Of a stretch of 64,000 nt of DNA, positions 8,970 through 16,765 are shown piece by piece (the stretch's first letter is position 1; every line of letters begins with the position of its first letter). Where the stretch lies: positions 1,867,063 to 1,931,062 of the forward strand of contig NZ_JH725147.1 of the NCBI RefSeq assembly GCF_000278275.1, in the 5' to 3' direction. This DNA comes from Bartonella tamiae Th239. Its GTDB lineage: Bacteria > Pseudomonadota > Alphaproteobacteria > Rhizobiales > Rhizobiaceae. The notes beneath the pieces were generated by a model, which had not been told where the DNA came from, searched no databases, and saw only the letters and a list, made by a program, of their open reading frames with translations. The position numbers and the translations under genes are program-made.

Positions 8970-9640
8970 CAAATGTTCAAAAATTTGATTTTTCAGTTCA
9001 ATTGCTCAAAGCTTTATTATGGCAATATGAAGATGCTAAGCATCTGCAATCTCTCCTTTCACAAAAAAATCAATGGTATGAAGAGTTTCAAAGTCAATTT
9101 TGGCAAAACTGGTATCATGATGTCTTTCATCTTGATACAGCCAATGAATTCGGTTTAAGTGTCTGGTCTATTATTCTAGATGTTCCTTTGACAGTCGGCA
9201 TAGCTGGTACGGGCGCACGCCCTGTTTGGGGCGTTGGATCCTATAATGGCAATTTTTCAAAATGGGATAATCATGAAGGCACTTATGGCACAAATTTTGG
9301 TCGTAATGGGGATGCCGTTTTTGGAGTTTCACCTGAACAAAAACGGCTTATTTTAAAACTACGCTACTATCAATTAATCTCACGTGGTTCTGTTTTAGAA
9401 GTTAATCAAATCCTTTCAAGCCTTTTTGGCAAAGGCGCTTATGTCCTTGATGGTTTAGATATGACATTTCGCTATATTTTTACCTTCAAACCACCTGCGA
9501 AAACTTTATTTGTTCTGGAACAATTTGACATTTTACCGCGCCCTGCAGGTGTTCAACATGACATCTTAATTATGCCTCACAATAGTTTCGGTCACGATCC
9601 TTATTACCTCAATTATAATACAAGCAACTTCCACCATTAA
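8966..9640 (+). CDS. phage tail protein, DUF2612 family
   Basis: A 224-aa protein of the DUF2612 family, which follows gpJ and takes the place of gpI at the baseplate edge where fibres attach. Typical features are the N-terminal LLKALLWQYEDAKHLQSLLS, NEFGLSVWSIILDVPL near residue 60, and the aromatic/glycine-rich block ARPVWGVGSYNGNFSKWDNH. The C-terminal part carries the LRYYQLISRGSVLEVNQIL helix and a short beta segment. The frame is intact. The start overlaps gpJ by 4 bp and a 23-bp gap leads to the tail fibre gene. Confidence 0.82.
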   Translation: MTNVQKFDFSVQLLKALLWQYEDAKHLQSLLSQKNQWYEEFQSQFWQNWYHDVFHLDTANEFGLSVWSIILDVPLTVGIAGTGARPVWGVGSYNGNFSKWDNHEGTYGTNFGRNGDAVFGVSPEQKRLILKLRYYQLISRGSVLEVNQILSSLFGKGAYVLDGLDMTFRYIFTFKPPAKTLFVLEQFDILPRPAGVQHDILIMPHNSFGHDPYYLNYNTSNFHH

Positions 9641-9663
9641 TCAATCACATTTAAGGATAACAC

Positions 9664-10557
9664 ATGAATAATCCTAAATTTTTTCGGTTCCCCTTTGCGG
9701 CCACCGGTGACAAAACGCCCTTGCCTGATGAAGGTCAAGAAAACGGCACAATCAGCTATGCTGAAGGCTATGGTTTTGATTATGAACGCAACCCCGCAAC
9801 GGATCCACAAGCTAAGCGTATCGAACGCGATAAAATGAACCAGCTTTATTATGACATTACGCATAATATTCGCCAATATCAATTACAAGGCGTTCCGCAA
9901 TGGATCGACCAGAGCTCAAATGGCAATATGCCTGTCACCTATCAAAAAAATGCCATGGTGCGTTTTAAAATAAACGATCAACAAGAAGACATTTATATCT
10001 CGCTGAAAGATTTCAATACAGATACGCCCACTGATGTAAAATCTTGATATCGCTTTAGTCCGTATGAAGCACACCCCACAGTTCAGCTCACAACACCGCC
10101 CTTTGTGCCTGTCGTAAGCATGACAACCACCGCCCCTTCTACAGAACCCGAAAAAGGGAAAATATTTCTCATTCCAGACTCTGCTTTAGATGTTTGGAAA
10201 AACAAGATCGGGCAATTGGCTGAGTGGGATGGTAAACAATGGAAATATACTCAAACACAAGATGGTCATTGCATTGGCTTACCCAACGGCGATGTGTATA
10301 TTCGTGTCAATGGTAAATACCAGCCTAAAATTGCATTGGATAGCCAATCAGGACAATGGAATTATGCTGAAGCGAGTGGCACTGAGAATGTATTGACTGC
10401 TAGACTTACCCCGTCTCCTCAAGCTCTTATTGACGGCATGGTTATTTTTCTAAAAGTGCGATCAAATAATACAGGGACTGCAACACTTAACATAAATGGC
10501 TTAGGCGCACTGCTATTCATTCATTTTACGGCACAGCCCTCCAAGGCGGTGAATTGA
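9664..10557 (+). pseudogene. phage tail fibre, N-terminal part, nonsense plus frameshift
   Basis: N-terminal part of a tail fibre. It opens MNNPKFFRFPFAATGDKTPL, followed by a baseplate-attachment region (RIERDKMNQLYYDITHNIRQ). An in-frame TGA at 10045-10047 interrupts TDVKS-YRFSPYEAHP at a place where tryptophan (TGG) is expected. The same frame then runs on as fibre shaft with NNTGTATLNINGLGA, a repeat common in fibre shafts. Between about 10505 and 10535 the frame changes: this reading ends at 10557 in a run unrelated to fibre sequence (LLFIHFTAQPSKAVN). The true continuation is the overlapping glycine-rich frame. Two lesions make a full-length fibre unlikely. Confidence 0.65.
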
Positions 10558-11132
10558 TTGAAAATACAATTACTGAACTTGTTTATCAGCAAAAAAGTTG
10601 GAAAATTACAAGTCCAACAAAAAATTTAAGCTTTGGTTATGGTCAAGTCTATTTTTCAAACCCAGGTCAAATAAACTGGACTGTGCCAAAAGGTGTCACA
10701 AGTATTGAAATTGCAATTTGGGGCGGCGGCGGCGGTGCTGGTGGTGTTGGCGCACCTGGTGCAGCTTCGGGCGGCGGCGGATCAGGGGCATATGCACTAA
10801 AGCGGTTTAATGTCACGCCCGGCACAACATTATCAGGCGTTGTCGGTAGCGGCGGTACGCGTGGAAATTTTGGCTGGCATGGAGGAAATGGTGGCACAAC
10901 GTCATTTGCTTCCACCATATCAGCCACGGGTGGCATTGGTGGAAGACCAAATCCAGCAGGTAATGGCGGTAATGGCGGTATTGCATCAGGTGGTGATATC
11001 AATGCCAACGGTTGTAATGCTAGCGCTGGTGGTTATGGCAATGGATCAACTGGTGGAGCTGGTGCATCGGCTCCTTTCGGCGGCGGCGGTGGTGGTGCAG
11101 GTGCGCCTGGCGCAATCTTTATTAAATGGTGA
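10554..11132 (+). pseudogene. glycine-rich tail fibre tip, separated C-terminal part
   Basis: C-terminal portion of the fibre described just upstream. The frame reads GTALQGGELIENTITELVYQ across the junction, so it belongs to the same original gene. After FSNPGQINWTVPKGVTSIEI comes a domain that is almost half glycine (runs such as WGGGGGAGGVGAPGAASGGG and FGGGGGGAGAPGAIFIKW). Glycine-rich fibre tips of this kind form polyglycine-II sandwiches and bind host receptors in some tailed phages; that role is inferred here. A TTG at 10554 could in principle start translation, but no convincing ribosome site is seen. The 3' end lies 5 bp before the next gene. Confidence 0.6.
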
Positions 11133-11137
11133 TAATC

Positions 11138-11737
11138 ATGAAAAAACAAACCTATGTAAGACTCCTAAACAATAGTGTTGATGAAGTTGTGCAACTTACA
11201 ATCGACATAACCCCTCACGATATTTATGTACCTGAAATAGCAAAAGAGTTTATCAAAGCGCCTGACGGTGTTGAGCATGGTTGGACATTTCTTAATAATA
11301 AATGGGAAAAACCAAATTCTATTATAATAGCAATAGATGATATGAGAACAAATTTTAAAAATCTCGTTGATCAGGATGCTGAACAAGAACGTCTTAAATA
11401 TATCACCAATGGCGTTGGCCAAAGCATGACTTACCAAGAAAAAATTGCACAAGCGGCAAGTTATTCCAAACAATATGCAACATTTCTAGCGGATACCGAT
11501 AAAAGCCCTCATCCCAATGAGGAAGACTATCCGCTATTAAAAGCAAGCCTTGGCATTGATGGCGACACACTTTTGGAAGTGGCTGAAAAGGTTACATCTG
11601 CTTATAGGCAATGGCAAAAAGTGGGTGCAGCCATTGAGGAAACATGCCTTAAAACAAAACAACAGATCGACCAAGCTTCTCAAATTAGTGAAGTGGAGAT
11701 CATTTACAATACACTTCTTTGGCCACAACTGAATTAA
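11138..11737 (+). CDS. tail fibre accessory/assembly-like protein
   Basis: A 199-aa protein starting MKKQTYVRLLNNSVDEVVQL at ATG 11138; an ATG 12 bp earlier overlaps the previous stop and is less likely. The N-terminal part (HDIYVPEIAKEFIKAPDGVE, then GWTFLNNKWEKPN) resembles the opening of phage tail-fibre-assembly and DUF4376-type proteins. The rest is a helical, Gln/Ala-rich stalk. It directly follows the fibre tip gene, the standard site for a fibre chaperone. The family call is tentative, since it rests on position and the N-terminal pattern; the frame is intact. Confidence 0.55.
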   Translation: MKKQTYVRLLNNSVDEVVQLTIDITPHDIYVPEIAKEFIKAPDGVEHGWTFLNNKWEKPNSIIIAIDDMRTNFKNLVDQDAEQERLKYITNGVGQSMTYQEKIAQAASYSKQYATFLADTDKSPHPNEEDYPLLKASLGIDGDTLLEVAEKVTSAYRQWQKVGAAIEETCLKTKQQIDQASQISEVEIIYNTLLWPQLN

Positions 11738-11781
11738 AGATGTTTTTAATTGTTTTCATTTTCAGTAACAATGCTAAGTCT

Positions 11782-12204
11782 TTAATTGCCACGATACGTT
11801 GAATAACCAAACGGGCTCAAAAGCAACGGAATATGATAGTGGTTCAAAGTGCCATCGACTTGAAAAATAACCGGTATTTCAGGAAAAAAAGTTTTTTCTT
11901 TTTGTGCTTTGAACCAATCTCCTGTTTTAAAAACCACACGATACATACCCTTCGTTAAGGGTTCATTTTTTGGAAAAAGCGCTCCAATACGACCTTGTTC
12001 ATTAGTGGTTGCTTCATTGAGCTTTTTCCAGCTATCACCTTCTTGCTTTTCCAGCGTGACCACCACATTTTGAGAAGGCAAACCACTTTGCAAATTCAAA
12101 ACATGAACACTGAGCGGATTGTCTTCGGCCAAAACGCTTGTAGACACTGTGATTGGCAATAAAAGAAAAAAAATTCCTACCAAGGACAAATATAGTTTTT
12201 TCAT
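11782..12204 (-). CDS. uraH: 5-hydroxyisourate hydrolase, exported
   Basis: Transthyretin-like 5-hydroxyisourate hydrolase, 140 aa, second step of urate-to-allantoin conversion. The ATG at 12204 is chosen: AAAGGA lies upstream and the N-terminus then reads MKKLYLSLVGIFFLLLPITV, a signal peptide likely cleaved after VLAED, so the enzyme is probably periplasmic. Family catalytic residues are visible: His in SVHVLNLQSG, Arg in EQGRIGALF and His in HYHIPLLLSPFGYSTYRG. The family normally ends YRGS or YRGT; here the last residue is Asn (YRGN). No urate oxidase or OHCU decarboxylase gene is in the window. It lies on the opposite strand between phage tail and lysis genes, so it may be cargo. Confidence 0.85.
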   Translation of the reverse strand: MKKLYLSLVGIFFLLLPITVSTSVLAEDNPLSVHVLNLQSGLPSQNVVVTLEKQEGDSWKKLNEATTNEQGRIGALFPKNEPLTKGMYRVVFKTGDWFKAQKEKTFFPEIPVIFQVDGTLNHYHIPLLLSPFGYSTYRGN

Positions 12205-12742
12205 ATCTTTTCCTTTAAAAAACTGTATGTGCATGCACTATAATTCAAAACATTTTATATTCATATTTAGCATTGACTGCCTATCATGAAAGATCGTTTC
12301 ATAATAATCAATCAAAATGATCATGCTCTCAAAAAGAGATAAGACATTATACTCTTTTTATCGGATAACGTAATAACTCATCTTATAAGGCTAAAAAAAA
12401 CGCAAGAGTTTCGTTTTAGTCACAAACCACACACCCCAAAATCATGAAAGAAAGTGACACGAGCAATAGTCTTTATACATCATGAATGTATCAGACACTC
12501 AATGCACATTTATGTGTCATGAAAGTCAATGCTTATCACTATTTGTCAATAAACAACACAACCTTCACTATAAGCGTAATGAAAGACAAACACACATTTA
12601 TTATTCAAAAGAAAAGCAATTTTTAAAATAACACCAAAATTATAAAAGGTTTTGAAAAAACGTCCATGAGACTTTTTTAACGGTGATTTTTAATTTTTTT
12701 AACCCGCTTTTGCGGTTTTTTTTATGCCCGAAAGGAAAACCA
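12205..12742. other. 538-bp non-coding stretch with repeated ATGAAAG-like words
   Basis: No credible gene. A short word close to TCATGAAAG recurs at 12283-12292, 12441-12450, 12478-12488 (ATGAATG variant), 12516-12525 and 12576-12585 (TAATGAAAG), all in the same orientation. This could be an operator array or chance in AT-rich DNA. The region must contain the promoters of both the hydrolase gene (leftward) and the endolysin gene (rightward). Confidence 0.4.
12701..12723 (+). terminator. Rho-independent terminator just before endolysin gene
   Basis: AACCCGC, loop TTTT, GCGGTT, then eight T. The stem carries a one-base bulge. It ends 20 bp before the endolysin ATG and has no intact gene upstream on the same strand for about 960 bp. 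Confidence 0.5.
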
Positions 12743-13408
12743 ATGACACGTAAAATCAATCAAACAAGTCTTGACCATATCAAACAATGGGAAGGCTTGC
12801 GTTTAAACGCCTATCGCGATGTCGCAGGTGTTTGGACGATCGGTTATGGCTACACAGCCGCTGCTGGTGAACCAAAACCAAAAGCTGGCATGAAGATGAG
12901 TGAAAAAGAAGCAGAAACTATTTTGATCCAAGATTTGACACAATATGAACAAACAGTCGAAAATGCTGTCACTGTAACACTCAACGATCATCAATTTGCC
13001 ACTCTTGTTTCCTTTACCTATAATGTTGGTATCGGTGCTTTTAGGCGCTCAACATTGTTGAAAAAACTCAATGAAGGCGACTATGATGCTGTGCCTTCAG
13101 AATTGATGAAATGGGTCAATGCTGGCGGGCGTAAAATTAAAGGCTTGGTGAATCGTCGTCGTGCAGAAGGCGCATTATGGATTAAGGGCGATTTTGTCTC
13201 TTCCAATTATATCACGCCAGAAACGGATCAAAGCCATGTAGTTTTAAAACCAGAAGTGGTTGCTCCTCTTCTTGGTGCGGCGTCTGGATTAACGGGTTTT
13301 GCAACAGGGCATGGTCCATTCCAATGGGCACTTGCTGGCGTTATGGTCATCGGCGCATGTGTTGGTGTTTTCCATTTTGTCAAACGTATGAAAAATGCAA
13401 CGCAATAG
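12743..13408 (+). CDS. phage endolysin (GH24 lysozyme) with C-terminal membrane segment
   Basis: T4/P21-type lysozyme, 221 aa, cleaving peptidoglycan at the end of the lytic cycle. The start at ATG 12743 follows AAAGGA (12731-12736). The GH24 catalytic pattern E-x8-D-x5-T is complete in the segment around WEGLRLNAYRDVAGVWTIGY (residues about 15-35). The rest of the fold is visible (SFTYNVGIGAF, ELMKWVNAGGRKIKGLVNRR). No signal or SAR segment is at the N-terminus. After residue 160 a linker leads to a single hydrophobic helix (WALAGVMVIGACVGVFHFV) and a basic end, so the protein may be membrane-tethered. It is followed by spanin genes, confirming a lysis cassette. The frame is intact. Confidence 0.9.
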   Translation: MTRKINQTSLDHIKQWEGLRLNAYRDVAGVWTIGYGYTAAAGEPKPKAGMKMSEKEAETILIQDLTQYEQTVENAVTVTLNDHQFATLVSFTYNVGIGAFRRSTLLKKLNEGDYDAVPSELMKWVNAGGRKIKGLVNRRRAEGALWIKGDFVSSNYITPETDQSHVVLKPEVVAPLLGAASGLTGFATGHGPFQWALAGVMVIGACVGVFHFVKRMKNATQ

Positions 13409-13423
13409 ACGTGAGTATATTTT

Positions 13424-13693
13424 ATGATGCGCTCTATCCGTTTGAGACTCATTGCTCTCATAGCAATGTGTTTTTTTTTGATCGCCGCTTTTTTAAGTGG
13501 CTTTTTTTATGGCCGCCTATCAGCACAAAAAGCAAGCTTACAACAAGCTGTTGAAGCCTTTCAAAAAAGGGAAACGATTGACCATGAAATATCCAATCTT
13601 AATGCTGTTGATTTGTGCATTGCCCTTGGCGGCATGTCAGACCAATGTACCGCCGTCTTGCAGCGGTTGGAAAAAACCACCGAAAGTCAATAA
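13424..13693 (+). CDS. Rz-like inner-membrane spanin
   Basis: An 89-aa protein with an N-terminal membrane anchor (LRLIALIAMCFFLIAAFLSG) followed by a helical, Gln/Glu-rich periplasmic stretch (SLQQAVEAFQKRETIDHEIS). This is the architecture of the i-spanin Rz, which spans the periplasm with Rz1 to disrupt the outer membrane. It is short for Rz, which is usually well above 100 aa. It lies 15 bp after the endolysin, and its 3' part overlaps an out-of-frame lipoprotein gene, the classic nested Rz/Rz1 layout. Two adjacent ATG codons (13424 and 13427) are possible starts. Sequence alone does not prove function; position and nesting carry the call. Confidence 0.7.
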   Translation: MMRSIRLRLIALIAMCFFLIAAFLSGFFYGRLSAQKASLQQAVEAFQKRETIDHEISNLNAVDLCIALGGMSDQCTAVLQRLEKTTESQ

Positions 13694-13784
13694 TCCTGCG
13701 TATCTCGCCAATCATGAAACGGAAATATCACGTTGGATACTAGCAACAGACCGCTTTGGAAAAATAAAAAAATGTTGGACATAA
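13584..13784 (+). CDS. Rz1-like outer-membrane lipoprotein spanin, nested in Rz
   Basis: A 66-aa frame starting at ATG 13584, inside the Rz gene and one frame over, continuing 91 bp past the Rz stop. The N-terminus MKYPILMLLICALPLAACQT is a lipoprotein signal with lipobox LPLAAC, giving a mature N-terminal Cys. It is followed by a short Pro-containing segment (NVPPSCSGWKKPPKVNNP), as in Rz1 proteins. The open frame extends upstream to 13497, but that part has no ribosome site. Outer-membrane anchoring and pairing with the upstream Rz are expected. This is a partly embedded arrangement rather than fully embedded. Confidence 0.7.
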   Translation: MKYPILMLLICALPLAACQTNVPPSCSGWKKPPKVNNPAYLANHETEISRWILATDRFGKIKKCWT

Positions 13785-13852
13785 TGGAACTTTTGCGCCT
13801 TAAATAAACTTGGTGAAGAGAACGGAGATAAATTGAAAGAAAGGTTACAACA

Positions 13853-14404
13853 ATGGCCAACCAAAATATCGCATTCTTAACCGCCAATGACGGTATCGAA
13901 CAAGTTGAACTCACCTCCCCATGGAAAGCTGTTAAAGAGGCTGGTTATGAACCCCATTTGATTGCCATTCAGTCTGGCACTGTACAAGGACGCGATGGTT
14001 TGGATCGACAAGATACATTTGACGCCGATAAAACCTTAGACCAAGCGAATCCCAAAGACTATCTTGCCCTCGTTTTGCCTGGCGGCGTTGCTAATCCAGA
14101 CACTTTACGGGCAGAAAAAAAGGCCCTTAAATTTGTTCAAGACATGCTGCATGATGAAAAAGTCGTTGCCGCGATTTGTCATGCCCCTTGGACTTTAGCC
14201 GAAGCCGATGTGATAAAGGGACGTCAATTGACCTCAGTGCATAATATCAAAACTGATCTTATCAATGCAGGTGGTGAGTGGAAAGATAAAGACGTTGTTG
14301 TCTGCAAAGGTGGACCCGGAATCCTTATAACCAGTCGTACGCCAGATGATCTTGAAATATTTAATAAAACACTTCTTGATTATTTAAAAAACAAAAAAGA
14401 CTAA
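13853..14404 (+). CDS. PfpI/DJ-1 family protein (YhbO-like)
   Basis: A 183-aa member of the DJ-1/PfpI superfamily, similar in layout to general stress protein 18/YhbO; related proteins act as glyoxalases, deglycases or proteases, so the reaction here is not settled. The nucleophile-elbow Cys is in VVAAICHAPWTLAEAD (residue about 104) with the adjacent His. The early Glu is in GIEQVELTSPWKAVKEAG, and the oxyanion Gly pair in LVLPGGVANPD. The C-terminal SRTPDDLEIFNKTLLDYL is typical. ATG 13853 is used; an AAAGGTTAC-type site lies upstream. It sits inside the lysis cassette, between spanins and holin, with its own terminator 32 bp downstream, so it is probably an acquired host-type gene. Confidence 0.85.
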   Translation: MANQNIAFLTANDGIEQVELTSPWKAVKEAGYEPHLIAIQSGTVQGRDGLDRQDTFDADKTLDQANPKDYLALVLPGGVANPDTLRAEKKALKFVQDMLHDEKVVAAICHAPWTLAEADVIKGRQLTSVHNIKTDLINAGGEWKDKDVVVCKGGPGILITSRTPDDLEIFNKTLLDYLKNKKD

Positions 14405-14435
14405 TTGTCGAAACCTTCTAAGCTAAAACATTATT

Positions 14436-14461
14436 GCCCGCCATTTTGGCGGGCTTTTTTT
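14436..14461 (+). terminator. Rho-independent terminator after PfpI gene
   Basis: GCCCGCC, loop ATTTT, GGCGGGC, then seven T: a strong, perfect 7-bp GC-rich stem. It ends directly before the possible ATG codons of the holin gene (14462 or 14474). Confidence 0.85.
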
Positions 14462-14473
14462 ATGGAAAAGATT

Positions 14474-14821
14474 ATGCCTGATAAGAATATACCGCCCGAC
14501 TGGTTTAGTGCTATCATTTATACAGCTATTACCGCCCTTGCCGGAGCATTGGGGGCGTTTGTAACACAAATAAATGGACCATCCCGCAATTGGGCAAAAC
14601 GTGTCACAGAATGGATTGGCGGTGCTTTATGCGCCATATATGGTGCAGAACTTGTTGCCCAAACCATTCATCATCTTCTTGATAAATATGATTTTATCCA
14701 TCCTGATTATGTGCTGCTTGAAAAAATTATAGGTTTGGCTGGTTTTTTATGTGGTGCGCTTGGCATATCTATTATTGATGGGCTAATATTTCTTATTAAA
14801 AAATATGGTCAACATCATTAA
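14474..14821 (+). CDS. putative phage holin
   Basis: A 115-aa membrane protein with about three hydrophobic segments: FSAIIYTAITALAGALGAFV, a middle one around WIGGALCAIYGAELVAQTIH, and a last one, IIGLAGFLCGALGISIIDGL. The C-terminus is basic (KKYGQHH). This fits rhizobial-type phage holins that let a cytoplasmic endolysin reach the wall, and the endolysin upstream needs one because it has no signal. ATG 14474 (MPDKNIPPDWFS) is preferred; ATG 14462 is in frame and possible, and the still longer frame from 14405 crosses the terminator. It is the last recognisable phage gene. No attachment site was found after it. Confidence 0.72.
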   Translation: MPDKNIPPDWFSAIIYTAITALAGALGAFVTQINGPSRNWAKRVTEWIGGALCAIYGAELVAQTIHHLLDKYDFIHPDYVLLEKIIGLAGFLCGALGISIIDGLIFLIKKYGQHH

Positions 14822-15130
14822 GAATGCCTATATTCTCAATGTATATAACACACACTTTTTATATGAAATATTTATGGTTCCATGCAAGCCTAATACCAGA
14901 TAAGATAAGAATTATTGTCTTTAAGCCAAATCGTTTTGCCGAGCTATTAAGATTGCTTTAAATCTTTCATATTATAATATATTATGATAACGTTTTTATC
15001 GAAAAACCATTGACTAAAAAACTTTAGCTAAGTTTTCATTTTTTAAGGCTTCTTTTTTCTCATCCTATACTTGTTTTTTCCAATAATTAGGGATGTGCAA
15101 TCCTCCTTAGATACTTTCTAATACATCTTA
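14822..15130. other. 309-bp AT-rich gap at right edge of prophage
   Basis: Convergent-gene gap between the holin gene and the ABC transporter operon. I see no gene, tRNA or clear terminator. If the prophage ends here its attachment site should lie in or near this stretch, but with the left end outside the window no direct repeat can be tested. Confidence 0.5.
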
Positions 15131-16765
15131 TTATAATGATGCCCCCATCAATGAATGGTGAAGCGCATTGGCTTTTCCCGGAATGGCAGAAATCAACATA
15201 CGGGTATAGGCATGGTGTGGTTTTGTAAAAATATCTTCAACATAGCCTGTCTCAAGTGCAATGCCATCTTTTAAAACGCTTACTGTATCGGCAATTTGGC
15301 GAATAACTGAAAGATCATGACTCACAAAGAGATAGGTGAGTGCGTGTTCTTTTTGCAATCGCTCAAGCAATGCCAAAATTTGTGCTTGTACGCTTACATC
15401 AAGTGCAGAAACGGCTTCATCAAGAACAAGAATTTCAGGTTCTAAAATAAGCGCACGGGCAATCGCCACTCGCTGTCTCTGTCCACCTGAAAGGGCATGA
15501 GGCTTACGCTCTAAACTAGATTGCGGCAATTCAACCTGATCAAGCAAAGTCAAAACACGTTGCCGACGCTCAAATTTATCGTGATGGTCAAAATTCCATA
15601 AAGGCTCTTCTATAATTTGACCAATAGTATAATGCGGATCAAGAGAACCAAAAGGATTTTGATACACCATTTGTAAGTGACGGCGAAAAGCACGCAATTC
15701 TTTAGGCTTTAAATGAGTGACATCCATCCCGTTTATCTTTATTTTGCCACTTGTTGGCGTTATAAAGCCGCATAAAGCACGTATAGTGCTTGTTTTTCCT
15801 GACCCAGACTCCCCCACAAGCGCATGCGTTGTACCATGTGCCACCTGAAAAGAGACATCATTAACCGCACGAAAAACTGTTTTTTTTTCTTTATCATTGC
15901 CTTTATAATCGACCATTAAATTGTCAACAGAAATGACGATATCGTCTGAAATAGTTTTTTTTCGAAACTTAATAGGGCTTAATGCTGGATCATGAGCGAC
16001 AAGATTTTTTGTGTAATCTGACTGAGGCGATGAAAGCACGATCTGACTTTTCCCCACCTCTTGTATCCGCCCATTTTGTAAAATAATAATGCGCTCAGCC
16101 CGATCTGATGCAACACCCAAATCATGTGTCACCATAAGAAGAGATGCGCCATGCTCACGCTTTAAGCCATCAATCAAATCAAGAATACGTTTTTGCACCG
16201 TGACATCAAGGGCTGATGTGGGTTCATCGGCAATAATAAGATCAGGCTTTAATGCAATCGCCATGGCTATTAACACACGCTGTTTCATACCACCTGATAA
16301 TTCATGAGGATATTGATTGGCGCGCTTTTCAGCTTCTGAAAATCCAACTTCTTCCAACAGTTCAATAACACGGCTTTTAATGTGATGTTTTGCTAAAGTT
16401 TTATGAATATGGAAAATTTCTGCTATTTGGTGACCAATTTTCATCAAAGGATCAAGAGAAGATGAAGGATCTTGTGGTATCAAAGAAATAATTTTGCCAC
16501 GTAAAAATCGCAAACGCCTTGAAGACCATCGAGAAATATCATGACCATTAATGAAAATATGCCCCGTTTCTATTCGAGCATTTTTGGGCAAAAGTCCAAG
16601 AATGGATTGTGCTGTCGTTGTTTTTCCCGAGCCTGATTCTCCAACCAATGCCAGAGCTTCACCCTTTTGCATGTCAAAACCAATATGATGCGTAACCCGT
16701 CTCCACTGATGATGATCTTGATAAGCAATAGACAAATCTTCAATTCGTAAAAGTGGTGCTGTCAT
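15131..16765 (-). CDS. peptide-type ABC transporter, double ATPase
   Basis: A 544-aa fusion of two ATPase domains (DppD-F type) that powers uptake by the two permeases encoded upstream. Domain 1 has Walker A GESGSGKTTTAQ (residues about 40-50), signature LSGGMKQRV and Walker B LIIADEPTSALD. Domain 2 has GESGSGKTSTIR, signature LSGGQRQRV and ILVLDEAVSALD; the Asp-Glu-Ala in place of Asp-Glu-Pro is common in this group. Each domain is followed by the short oligopeptide-transporter C-terminal tail (YTKNL..., YTRMLISAIP). It overlaps the preceding permease gene by 4 bp, so the operon is SBP, permease, permease, ATPase. Substrate may be peptide, nickel or another small molecule; the sequence does not decide. 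Confidence 0.92.
   Translation of the reverse strand: MTAPLLRIEDLSIAYQDHHQWRRVTHHIGFDMQKGEALALVGESGSGKTTTAQSILGLLPKNARIETGHIFINGHDISRWSSRRLRFLRGKIISLIPQDPSSSLDPLMKIGHQIAEIFHIHKTLAKHHIKSRVIELLEEVGFSEAEKRANQYPHELSGGMKQRVLIAMAIALKPDLIIADEPTSALDVTVQKRILDLIDGLKREHGASLLMVTHDLGVASDRAERIIILQNGRIQEVGKSQIVLSSPQSDYTKNLVAHDPALSPIKFRKKTISDDIVISVDNLMVDYKGNDKEKKTVFRAVNDVSFQVAHGTTHALVGESGSGKTSTIRALCGFITPTSGKIKINGMDVTHLKPKELRAFRRHLQMVYQNPFGSLDPHYTIGQIIEEPLWNFDHHDKFERRQRVLTLLDQVELPQSSLERKPHALSGGQRQRVAIARALILEPEILVLDEAVSALDVSVQAQILALLERLQKEHALTYLFVSHDLSVIRQIADTVSVLKDGIALETGYVEDIFTKPHHAYTRMLISAIPGKANALHHSLMGASL

Noticed and set aside
10667..11008. Proline-rich reverse-strand frame of 113 codons
   Set aside because: It is the antisense shadow of the glycine-rich fibre tip (GGN codons read as NCC).
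1..14821. Gene transfer agent (BaGTA-like) cluster
   Set aside because: Tail genes are broken by frameshifts and stops, head genes are missing next to the terminase and a lysis cassette with cargo follows; a maintained GTA should have intact structural genes.
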